Shown piece after piece: positions 22,501-32,816 of a stretch of DNA of 64,000 nucleotides. Where the stretch lies: assembly GCA_934047225.1 (NCBI GenBank), contig OW203997.1, positions 3,582,417-3,646,416 on the forward strand, written 5' to 3'. The stretch's first letter is position 1; every line of letters begins with the position of its first letter. Below the pieces are notes generated by a model. The model saw nothing but the letters and a program-made list of their open reading frames with translations, was not told the origin of the DNA and did no database searches. Both the position numbers and the translations under genes were made by a program. Source of the DNA: Ypsolopha sequella. Its lineage: Eukaryota > Arthropoda > Insecta > Lepidoptera > Ypsolophidae.

Positions 22501-24813
22501 AATATCTGCCAGTTCAGGTCCAGAAAAAGCCAATTAAGTAGAGCATCTGGATTTTCCGTCAAACCAATGAATCCTGTGGTGCGTGAAATAATATAAAAAT
22601 GTAAAATTTAAATAAGAACCAAATCAAATCAACTACATTTTTTTTTGCATAAATATAAATGTAAGATAGAAGTGACTTCCTACCTCCAACTCCTTTTAAT
22701 ATGGCATTCATCTGCTCGTGTGCTTGGTCTAAAGCCATCCCAGAAAACTTGCGATTACTTTTTCGAGCCACAAAATGTCCCTTCTCAAAGTGTTTTAACA
22801 GTTGGGTGGGTTTTTAAAAAAGTGTGGAACCAAACTAGTGACAAAAACTTTTTAACTGTTTTGTGTGGCTTGGAAATCACCTCTAACATAAACTCTTAGT
22901 AATTTAACACCAGAAAGAGATGAAATGAGTTGAATACCTTTTAATATCAGTAACATAATGGGGGAAATAGAAGTAGTCAGCGCGATTTACATATTAAACG
23001 GTTATGATTTTTTTTATCCATTTGTTTTTGATTATGTCGCAACCCCAACCCGGAGAAGCGGTAGGATAAAGATGGTCTGATTGACTCACTCTTGAAATTA
23101 TTTAGATATGGATACGCACCTTATTAAAAAGGGTTTTTTAATTAAATAACATTTTTATCTCACTAACCCCATCGCAAACATACATAAATGTAGGTAGGTA
23201 GGCATAAATATCTAAACGTATATGTGATGCGTATTTTATTATGTATAATATAAACTGTCGGTAAAGTTATCATTAAAATGATAACGCATTATTATATCCC
23301 CACAGTACCCAACATCTAAAAGTCATCATTCTAAAAGTTATAACTACGCGCTATACGCCACTCTGCCCCACAGTGAACTTTATTTATTTTTACTCACTTT
23401 TTGCCACGACATTACAATGAAAATTACATGTCTGTAATACAGATAAATGTAGCTTTCAGTCTATATTTTTTATATAGTGATATATTGTATGGTTCAAATG
23501 AAAACGACCATTATGTGAAAAAAAATTGTTCACGATTAACAGATTTTACCAAATATTTAATTTTTTTTGTATGGAGAGACGTTTTTTTTAAATCAGAAAT
23601 GAGTTTATCATATTTCATTTATTCGAAAATGATATCAAACTTGCCATGGGTACGTACACTTAGAGAGCTATATGACTCAAAAAGGAGCGCGGCGAAATCA
23701 AACTTCCCCCCCCCGCTCCTCGCCACCCCGAAAATGCCTCCTGAGGCCTCCCGGGCTAAATCCCCTCGGGACCACCTATGGAACAACTGTGCCAAATATG
23801 AGCTCATAGTCCAGTTTCAAACGGTTCCCATACAAGATGTTGCATTAAATACCCAGCTACTACCTGTAAACGATATTTCAAGTTTCTAAGTCAGCTGGAA
23901 GTGCCCTATAGGTTTCCATGGTGAGCGCATTTGTACATTTGAGCGCGTCTATTTAGAAGCCTGAATTTTTTAACAGCATCATGGGGCCATAGACTTCTGT
24001 AGGAGGTATTAACTTTTTAGGATTCCGTACCCAAAGGGCAAAACCCTGTCCGTCTATATGTATGTCACAGGTCTGTCTCTAGGTCTTAGACGGAATGAGT
24101 TAGAAACCTGAAATTTTGTGTAAAATGTTGACCCAAAACCGAATATTCAAGCTGGCTCTATCTAGGCCAGCGTATAAGTCTTGCCATACAGAGAGGTAAT
24201 GTGGCAAGTATTTTGGGCACTCTCCCGCAGGGCAGTGATCTAGAGGCAATTTTATTTTTATAATTATTTCTTTAGGATTATTTTTGTATTAATTATTGTC
24301 TTTCATAATGTTGAATTAATAAAATTACTCCCTTTTTCACCTTTAATTTAATAATAAAAAAATAAATAAAAATGTGATAAAAATAATTTTAATTATAAAA
24401 ATTAAGAAATGGGGGGGCTTACAAAGTTGTCATTTTTAGATCATTTTTGTTACTGGGTCTATCTCAAAGACCAAATCAGTTAGGAATTTAAGTAATTTCT
24501 GTACATTATGTTCATATAAAACGCCGATTTATAATCCGCGAATTCTCAACCAACTTAATTTTGCAGTTTTGTTTCATGCAATTTGTAGGTAGCGATAAGT
24601 TTGTGTTTTTTATTCAACCAGTGTCTTGCCTATTTTTACTTATGGTGACGAAACATGGACGCTAACCAGAGCTCACATACACAAAATAAAATTGGCGCAG
24701 AGGGCTATGGAGAGAGCCATGCTAGGCATCTCTCTTGTAGATCGTGTACCGAACGTCGAGATTCAACAACGAACTAGAGTCGAAGATGTCGGTAAACGAA
24801 TAGCGAAACTTAA

Positions 24814-25229
24814 GGTGCTAGGTAAAAGTTTTAGCGTCCCTGTTACTCTATATGCGAAAAAACCCTCAGTGCGAGAAGGACGGATTCGTGGAAAAGTAGC
24901 AAAAAATCGTTTTTTTATTAATATAAAATGTACCTACTAAGCAATTTTGTCAAGGAGACTTTACAAATACATAATATCTACATTTTGAATGCAATTTCAC
25001 AATGAAATTAGTTAGGATTTCAGACTTACAGGAAATAATAAAACAATTTAGAGGTCTTTTCGGAATATAAATTCTATCGAGAAAATTTCATCCAATCGCG
25101 TTTTCCTTCAGTGAGAATCTTAATCAAATACTCAACTCAATAAGCATTTACCCAAAAATGAAATACGTAGATGACGTTATAGTTGAGTAAATGGATTCGA
25201 AAAAACCCCATTTTCTTTTTGGTATCGTC
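24814..25229. mobile_element. 416-bp TTAA-flanked MITE, copy 2, inside the LINE
   Basis: TTAA flanks it at 24810-24813 and 25230-25233. It is the same length as the copy at 2285-2700 and shares its internal motifs. It interrupts the LINE frame between the Lys of AKLK and the Trp of WRWAGH. Confidence 0.8.
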
Positions 25230-25397
25230 TTAAGTGGAGATGGGCGGGGCATCTAGCTAGATGGGAAGACGAACGGTGGACTATGGCAGTTACAGTGTGG
25301 CAGCCGAAGCCAGGAAAGCGGTCAGTGGGTAGACCGATGGCTCGGTGGCGAGACGATACCGTCAGGGCTGTTAGTAGCTGGGTCCGTTAGCTCATCC

Positions 25398-25929
25398 AGT
25401 TTAGTTTTTCGGAAGAAAGGATGCCACTTGCCACAATTGTTTATTGGACCAATATCTACCGATAAAGATCGGAAAAAACCATAAAAAAAAATAAAACAAT
25501 GTCGGTGAGCTCTTAACAAACAACAAAAACAAAAAATTACAAAAACAAAAGTAACAAAAAATACGTTACGAAAGCCTAACGTATTTTTTGTTACTTAAAA
25601 AAACCTGAGGTTTTTTTTGTGGCGCCTGAAAGTAAAAAGTATTTCATAAAGTTTTAATCTATGTAAAAATTTTCAAGAAACTACTTAAAATATCACAATT
25701 TTTTATGCCAGAAATGAATTCTACGTCCTTAATTTACCTTAAAAACACACCCATCTTGATGTAGTTGACAAACTCAGACAGTTTAATTTTTTTAAATTAC
25801 GCTTGGCGCAGTGCATCTTTGAACACCCTTCCCCCCCAAATTGAAGAGGCTCCCGATCTTTATCGGTAGATATTGGTCCAATAAACAATTGTGGCAAGTG
25901 GCATCCTTTCTTCCGGAAAAACTAAACTG
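25398..25929. mobile_element. 532-bp foldback element inside the LINE tail
   Basis: The arms are about 80-bp inverted repeats starting CAGTTTAGTTTTTC and including ACCAATATCTACCGATAAAG. The middle contains a second small palindrome (AACGTATTTTTTGTTAC and complement near 25550-25606). Confidence 0.7.
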
Positions 25930-26037
25930 ATGCCTTTTTTGGGGTCTAACAGTCTAAGCTATAGTGGGCAATGGGAGGCTGGCGAGAGACTGACAAAAAT
26001 GGCGTGGAGAAGAAGAGGTCAATGCCCAACAGTGGGT

Positions 26038-26072
26038 GGATGATGATGATGATAATGATGATGATGATGATA
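26038..26072 (+). repeat. (GATGAT)n microsatellite
   Basis: A run of GAT units with one GATAAT variant; it forms the 3' tail of the LINE fragment upstream. Confidence 0.9.
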
Positions 26073-27594
26073 ACTTTGTAATTTCTGTTCAAATTATTCA
26101 AGTATATTAACTTATTTAAATGGTACGGAACCTTTAGGACGCGAGTCCTACTCGCACTTGACTGATTTTTATTATTTTACAAGTAATCTGTAGCACATGT
26201 CAAAATTTTGAAACCACCAAACAATAGATCGCTCTATTAATTGAATATTAAAGATTGTTACGCAAAACACAAAAAAAAAGTTTTGTTTCTTTCAATTTTA
26301 TTTATTGCAAAGGAAAATAAAATATTAATTTGAATACAGCCATTTACATAGCAATTCCCCAGTGTAATTTAACATTTACATAAAAATTACAGTTATCATA
26401 TCACAGAGGTATGTGACAGTTATAGTTACAGATAGACTGTAAAGTAGGGGTTGCAAACAGTGGCGGTCCGAGGGGGGGAGTCACAGGGTTCATGATCTCC
26501 CAAAATCATCCCACACTGATTCCAGAATTTATAAAACTTGACCAGACTTGACGGTTCACACTTTAACGGAAAATTTTGAATAGATTATTAACTGTTTAAC
26601 TGAAACCAAAAGTAGCCGAATAGTAAAAAAAATCTGAAAAGATTTGATGAAAAAAAAAATGCATGGAACTATATTTGAGGAAAGATGACCCCCCCACCCC
26701 GAAATCATAGGCTGCGACCGCGCCTGGTTGCAAATAGTGCGGGACAGTGACAATTGTCTCGTTTAACAGCCATGCAGCGAAGAACTGTGCGACCGTTTCG
26801 CATGACTTTGACAAGCATCGCTGCTCGATTGTTGCATCGATGCTTGAAATGGTCGTTATAACTCTTTGCAACCCATCATCATCAATGCGTAGCTGCTAAA
26901 CGCGACAAGTATGAATACAGTTCTGGCCAATAATTAAGGCCCGCGTGAAGTTAGCTGTCTTGCAGTATTGCCACTTTAGCCACTTCTTGGCTAGATCTAG
27001 CAACATTTTAGTACACATATTTATAGTATTGAACGTCTTGTTAGCTACAAAAAAAATTGTAAGCTTAATATTTTAGCCACTTTTTAAATTACTTAATTAA
27101 CAACACAACTTGCCACTTTAATACGAGTTTGGCAGGCGATTCTTATAAAATCGTCCACAGAATGATAAATTGTCGTTTAGTCGACAGGATGATCGCTTCA
27201 AACATTAATTTAACTTGAACATTACATTAATAGACGTTGCGATTTGATTACTTTATTTTCATATGCACTTTTTTATTTTAAATTGTGATTTATTATTATT
27301 ATAAATAATAATAAAAATTTATCTCAGATCTTTTTTTTATGTTGTTCAGCCATTTTTAGCCACTTAACCGAGAAATCAACTTCCCGAATCTAGCAACGTT
27401 TTGGACATGGCTTAGCCACTTTTTCCGCAGTTAAGGTGGCAACACTGCTGCCGCATTTGCAACGCTACTCGATGACGCTCCCATTGGTAGGGTGAGATGC
27501 TATCTACAAAAAAACTTAACTACGTCACGCCTTCTGTAGCCTTACTGGCCCGAACTGTAATGTAAATTTGTACAACATTTTTCATCTTAGATTA
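26073..27594. other. Intergenic, low information
   Basis: AT-rich sequence. Fragments near 26455-26725 with CCGAGGGGGGGA- and CCCCCCACCCCG-like runs may be the two ends of an old element. Three phrases on lack of TAGCCACTTTT at 26980-27430 suggest a short repeated motif. I see no gene. Confidence 0.35.
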
Positions 27595-27602
27595 GGTGTT
27601 AC

Positions 27603-28029
27603 CAGTGGCGTCACAGAACTTTTTGCTGGAAAAGCAAACAATTGGTCAAGAACAACAATAAAAAAATGTGAAAAAATTTAAATATCACTTTGAAAAAAAA
27701 AAATTGTATGACGCCAGGGTAGACAATAAAGCCAATTCTGAAGGCTTTAATTTTAGTTTTAGTGCTGTCAAAGCTTAAAATTTTCCAAAGAAATTTAGCT
27801 TTTAATCCTAAGTCTTAAGGACTATTTTGTATCGAAGAAAATTTAGTTTTGACAGCACTAAAACTAAAATTAAAGCCTTCAGAATCGGCTTTTGTGTCTA
27901 CCCTAGAGTGAAAATTTCCTATACAAACTTTTTTTTTCAAAGTGATATTTAAATTTTTTTATATTTTTTTTATTGTTGTTCTTGACCAATTGTTTGCTTT
28001 TCCAGCAAAAAGTTCTGTGCACGCCACTG
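27603..28029. mobile_element. hAT-like palindromic element with exact 8-bp target duplication
   Basis: GGTGTTAC is duplicated at 27595-27602 and 28030-28037. The ends are CAGTGGCGTCACAGAAC and GTTCTGTGCACGCCACTG. The arms continue as long inverted repeats (CTGGAAAAGCAAACAATTGG), and a family A palindrome occupies the centre (27730-27890). Ends starting CAGTG and an 8-bp duplication identify the hAT superfamily. Confidence 0.88.
27730..27890. mobile_element. Family A palindromic MITE, copy 3 (centre of hAT-like element)
   Basis: The same core as the other copies, with ends AGCCAATTCTGAAGGC and GCCTTCAGAATCGGCT, placed on the symmetry axis of the hAT-like element. Confidence 0.85.
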
Positions 28030-28542
28030 GGTGTTACATTACCTTTTCTACAGTTTAGAAAACTTATTAAATAAATAAAACAAAAAAGAAATACTAAGTA
28101 CTTATCTGTAAATTACGACGAGATACAGAGAATTGCCAAATAAAAATATAAAGAAACAGATCTTAGTCTCGGGCATTAAAATATTTCTTTGGCTGCATTT
28201 AGTAATTTATATTAGTAATAAAGTACCTATCAAGTTTAACATTACTGTTGCTAAAATGGCTACATAAAGAATAAAACTATTTTACAAGATTTACTTACTT
28301 GTAAGGTCATAAAACCCATAATGCAAAAATATTTACAAATAACATTTAGCAAAAAACAAACATAACATAGGAATTTATACTATTTTCAACCGTGTACCTA
28401 TTTTACATGATAATTATGAAAGGTTTCATTAAAAAAAAAAACTTAGTAATAAATAACAAAATCTAGCATTGCCCAGAAGTCATAAAAAGGCAAGTAACAA
28501 CATACAGGCAGCGTGATTTAATATGATACATTTTAAACAAAA

Positions 28543-29178
28543 GCGTTGATTCGGTGTAATAGATTTACTTAACTTACTCGTATTTGACAGGACTAAACCT
28601 AATTTAAGTGTTCCGTCTTTTTCTTTCTGTATTGCTTTAATAAATATATATAGTATATATTTATTAATAAGCGCCGAAATATATTTCAAGTTATAATTTT
28701 CTTTCTGTATTGAAAATACAAAGATAGCACGCTTAAAATAAGGTTAGTCCTGTCAAATAAGTTAAGGTTAAACGTCAGTCGCTTAGCGCAAAGTGCAAAA
28801 TTTAACTTTGTTTTTCTTGGTTAGAAGTTAAAAATTGAAAAACCTTTTGGTATGTGGCAATTGACGCCAAATAGTTCAGTATAGTAAGTTTTGTAAAGCA
28901 TGAGTTTGAAGTTTAATGCACAATTAGTCATGAAGTTGTCCAAACAAAGTTAAAACAGCATTTTTAGTTGGTTTTGAATAGATCATGACTAATCATGTAT
29001 TGTATACAATTTCAAATTCTTACTTTATAAACCACACTAATACTGATCTATGGGCGTCAATTGCCACAGACCCAAAATGCTTTTCAATTTTTATTTCTTA
29101 GCAAGAAAAACAAAGTTAAATTATGCACTTTGCGCTGAGTGATTGACGTTTTAAGTCGTCTTACACTGAATCAACACC
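28543..29178. mobile_element. Family B MITE, copy b, interrupted by a TTAA-flanked palindrome
   Basis: The left part begins GCGTTGATTCGGTG and contains TTTGACAGGACTAAACC. The right terminus (TTACACTGAATCAACACC) is found at 29161-29178. A 385-bp palindrome (28766-29150) with TTAA on both sides separates them. Near 28640 there is also an extra AT-rich stretch inside the centre of the family B element. Confidence 0.75.
28766..29150. mobile_element. 385-bp TTAA-flanked palindrome nested in family B
   Basis: Arms: AAACGTCAGTCGCTTAGCGC on the left and GCGCTGAGTGATTGACGTTT on the right; further in, CAATTGACGCC and GGCGTCAATTG. TTAA lies at 28762-28765 and 29151-29154. Confidence 0.75.
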
Positions 29179-29420
29179 ATTAGGCATCTTCTAGGGAGGA
29201 CAAATACATTATTAAATAAAAAAATGTGTTCAAAGGCACCATTTTATCTACAGAGTGTCGATTTGGTCCACAACTTGCGTTACATGAATATTAGGATACA
29301 TGACGCTTAGTGCAAAAGCAGAATAAAAAAAATTAATACCACCTGAAGAAGGAGTTAGTTCCCTTTTTATATGTCCTAAAATTATCTTGATAAACGGTAA
29401 CTGCGGCGTGGAGCGCTGAA

Positions 29421-30001
29421 GTGTGTTCATTAAATAACCCTGGGCTGGGTAGGAACACTGGAGTTGTAACGCTGAGTTTTTGAACGGGTTTCGTCGTGTA
29501 GCGACACTCCAAACGTCAGTTGTTATTTTTGCATTATATTTAGGGCCGATTTTTCAATTGACAGATAAAAATTATTCCTAGGAATAAACTATATCGATTT
29601 CATAAAACAAAAGGTGTTAGAGTGAAACCAACGTAGTTTATTCATAGGAATAAATTTTATCTGTCAATTGAAAAATCGGCCCTTAGTATAATAAACGTTG
29701 AGAGGACCCCCTCTGCACGAAATTTAACGTAAATATATAAACTATAACGGTGAGAAGATCCCCACGGTACAAAAGTTAACGTCATGTCATTTACGAAAAT
29801 TAACGTGAATGTCAGGTGACGTCTGGAGCCTATACGAACCTTGCGAACCCTGCTCAGAGTTGATGTTGAAAAATTCGACACCAGTGTAGCGACAGTCATT
29901 TATGAACAGTCGGTGTTGAGACGCGAGTTCATTATTGAACGGGTTAGTGTTGCGACCCGGGTAGGAAACCCAACACGGTGTGAGTTTATGAACGACTATC
30001 T
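29421..30001. mobile_element. Family G repeat, copy 2, carrying a nested MITE
   Basis: It matches 14433-14871 end to end except for a 140-bp MITE plus a 3-bp duplication. Without these it is 438 bp. Left flank CTGAA resembles that of copy 1; the right flanks differ. Confidence 0.75.
29543..29682. mobile_element. PIF/Harbinger-like MITE with TTA duplication
   Basis: The ends are GGGCCGATTTTTCAATTG and its exact complement. TTA is duplicated (29540-29542, 29683-29685). The empty site is present in the other family G copy near 14553, where TTTAGTATAAT is uninterrupted. The TTA target and GGGCC ends suit the PIF/Harbinger superfamily. Confidence 0.85.
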
Positions 30002-32039
30002 GGTGCTCTCGGGTGCCCCTCCCCAACAAAAAGTATTTTTTATCGTGAATATTAACTACCCCGTGAGGGAAGTTGCTGACCAAATCAACATCCTGTATAT
30101 TCAGATGGACAAAATAGATAAATGGATTAAAGACAAAAAATATACATTATATCTTTTATTCTCTAAGCAGTCTCTCTCTAGTGACGCAAATTACACCGAA
30201 GGAGAAAAAAAATTACTTTCTTGATTATACTTGTGATGAATGAGTTTTATTTTGACATTTAAAGTTTACTTTTTCTTTTATGTGTCTTTCCTCTATGGTC
30301 TGACCAAATCAAATCTTCCACTAGCTATGCCGCCGTCATCTGAACTGATAAGATGGTGGCGCTGTATGTTTTGAAAAATATTCATCCAACCAAGGTACAG
30401 TGAGCGGCACGTATCTTGAGCTGTGTGTAATTAATGGACAATGCAGAACGCTCGATCGAACACAGACGAATACGTCCCACAGACTCCTCATAACAGGCGA
30501 CCGATTTCTGTCAACACATCTGACTGAACGAGCAGATATAATTCGCCACTCAAAAATTATCTGTTGTGGTTGGCCGAACCAAAATGGCTTCTATATTCTT
30601 TACGTTAGAGTCTTTATCTTCGGGAAAGATAAGTTTGTGGCGCTATACGTAAGATAGAATGACCTTGGAAGAGCCAATAGGATTGCAGTATCCCGTTCTT
30701 CATGCCTCGGCTTGTTGACAGAATTTTTTGTACGCAAGATATTGAACAATACGTCTTTCTGGGCTTGTCTATGATCGAACAACACTACACTAGCCATCTC
30801 TTTCGCACATTGCTCAAGATCCGTGCCAGCAAGTGTAAAGCATAAAAAAGATTCGTTGTTTTGTTTGCGCAGTTACTATTATATCAGGGTGTAAATTAGA
30901 CACATTATAATAGTAAATTATTATTACATACGGCTTGAACACTCACGTGTGATTGTTGTTGACCATATGCCAACCGTTTCACCGGTACAATTTCGGCATT
31001 ATCAGGGCGAGTGTCGTTCTTAGGACGAGTACGCGGCGTTCACCGTCGTTGTCAAACGGACACTGGCAGCCGCCGATCAACTGTGCCCTGTGTCATACTA
31101 TGCCTGTGCTCAAGATTCGTAGCGGCAACTGAAAAGCTAATTTCAGACCCGTAATCTTAGCTGGGCAGTATTTTAAAAAGTTGAATTAAAAAATAAGGCG
31201 TGTCTAAACGTCCGCCGCCAGCGGAATTACAGTGTACCGTTATTCTGGCGTAATTCTAAGAAGGATTTTTGCGTATATCATTTGCGCCAAATATATACTG
31301 GAGACTCGGTAAGTGGTCAGGACCGAGGTTCAATATCGCTTCTTGTGAAAAATACAAAATAAAATTTAGGCGTACTATACTAATTGGCTCGGAGTCTGTA
31401 AAAATACAAAATAAAATTTAGGCGTAGGTATAGGGGCACAAATTTCATTTTGCGTTTTTGCTGTTAAAACTACGGGGGTCCCCAGCTCTGCTTCGCTTTT
31501 CGTCGCAACTAATATATACGTTTTGTTGAACATTTGTTTAAATTTCCTTTCCTCACTATGATTAAAAAACAAAGAAAAATGTTTTCTGACATTGATTTGA
31601 ACCCCAAAACCTGGTTACTAAATCTTTTTACAATTTATGCTTACCCTCTGCGCCAACAACGATTCGATATCTGAAGTGACTAATCAAGCGAAGTAATTAA
31701 AGTTTGTGACGTTTGCGCATAATGCGCATGCGGGCGGCTTTTGCCGATTACAGCTACTTTTATAATTTTCCCTATAGGATTCCGCCGCACATGCGTAGAA
31801 TGTCCAGGTTTTCGGCGGATACTAATGAATTTCAACACACGGCTGCCGAAGAATGAAGTTTTAAGGTGTCATTTCGCCGGGGGGAAGTTTAGACACTTCG
31901 TAAAAATAAATGAACAAAACGATAGTTTAGTTTTAGATCAATTATTGCACATATATAAGTCGCAATTGAACAGGGTACCTATCTAACTATCCATTAATTT
32001 ATACTGTCAAAGCTTAATTTAGGTATACTGGTAAATTCA
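30002..32039. other. Intergenic; one dispersed repeat
   Basis: The segment 30910-31020 (ACGGCTTGAACACTCACGTG) recurs at 50590-50758, where it is a palindrome. Open frames here (30400, 31741) have no family resemblance. I see no gene. Confidence 0.45.
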
Positions 32040-32200
32040 AGCCGATTCTGAAGGCTTTAACTTTAGTTTTAGTGCTGTCAATACTTACATTTTTCCAAAG
32101 TAATTTAGCTTCTGTTCTTCACACTTATGAACTATTTTGCAATGATGAAAATTTAGTTTTGACAGTACTAAAACTAAAGTTAAAGCCTTCAGAATCGGCT
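32040..32200. mobile_element. Family A palindromic MITE, copy 4 (solitary)
   Basis: Intact palindrome with ends AGCCGATTCTGAAGGC and GCCTTCAGAATCGGCT, with no longer arms around it. Confidence 0.85.
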
Positions 32201-32816
32201 ACATTATGTACAAGTTGAGGATAATTTCTACCAAAATGGAGATAAAATAATCGAATCAACTGAATGTTTCTACTGCTTGATTATTAATTTTTCTTAAGAT
32301 TTTATTCAAATGTAGCCTTGCGTGGAAACATTATTCTTTATACATCACCCAGAAATGGATATACAAAGACAATCATTAAAAAATTGTAAAAATTAAATAA
32401 AACAAGTAGATACCCTGTAAGAACATCAAATTTCTTGAACACTCGCCTCATTGTAGATACAGAGAAAATATAATACTTGTAGTGCCTGACGATGTCAACT
32501 CATTAGTTAATGACACAGATATCAAACTTATTTTAAAATGAGTATAACTACATTATTTCCAACCTATTTAAAAACCCTCTCCTTTCTAGAATGTTTTAAG
32601 TTTATCTTGTGCACACCGACGACACATACTTATACTTACACATTTTGAGTTCAAATATCACATGCTTTTTATATAAATTCGGCGGTAGATCTAACTAACA
32701 TAAATGGGTGTCACTGAAAGATACATAATTTGTGATTGCCATTGATTCCCAATATAATTATTATTTATGATTTATCGAATCAGGTACCTTTCAGGGAGAC
32801 AGTAATCATACCTAGT
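32201..32816. other. 3' flank of the PWWP2 gene
   Basis: This should hold the 3' UTR. AATAAA on the minus strand near 32301-32306 is one candidate poly(A) signal. No repeat is clear. Confidence 0.35.

Larger units (their letters stand above)
20479..23865. mobile_element. 3.4-kb DNA transposon with about 580-bp terminal inverted repeats
   Basis: The left arm (about 20479-21060) and right arm (about 23290-23865) are reverse complements at high identity. They start AGCTGGGTATTTA and include GGTGGTCCCGAG-like and AGCTCATATTTGGCACAG. The inside holds a minus-strand coding remnant (21324-21913), a family B MITE (22346-22500) and otherwise no clear gene. The target duplication is not evident. Confidence 0.7.
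24615..26072 (+). mobile_element. RTE-like LINE 3' end, broken by two insertions
   Basis: The frame from 24626 reads IFTYGDETWTLTRAHIHK and then AQRAMERAMLGISL, the region after the reverse-transcriptase core in RTE-type LINEs. After a 416-bp insert the same frame resumes at 25231 with WAGHLARWEDERW and KPGKRSVGRPMARW. A second, palindromic insert covers about 25398-25929. The tail then reads VNAQQW and ends in (GATGAT)n at 26038-26072, as RTE-type 3' ends often do. Everything 5' of the C-terminus is absent. Confidence 0.75.

Noticed and set aside
31741..31986. 81-codon frame with two Cys and a basic end
   Set aside because: No domain is recognised and no flanking signals support a gene.
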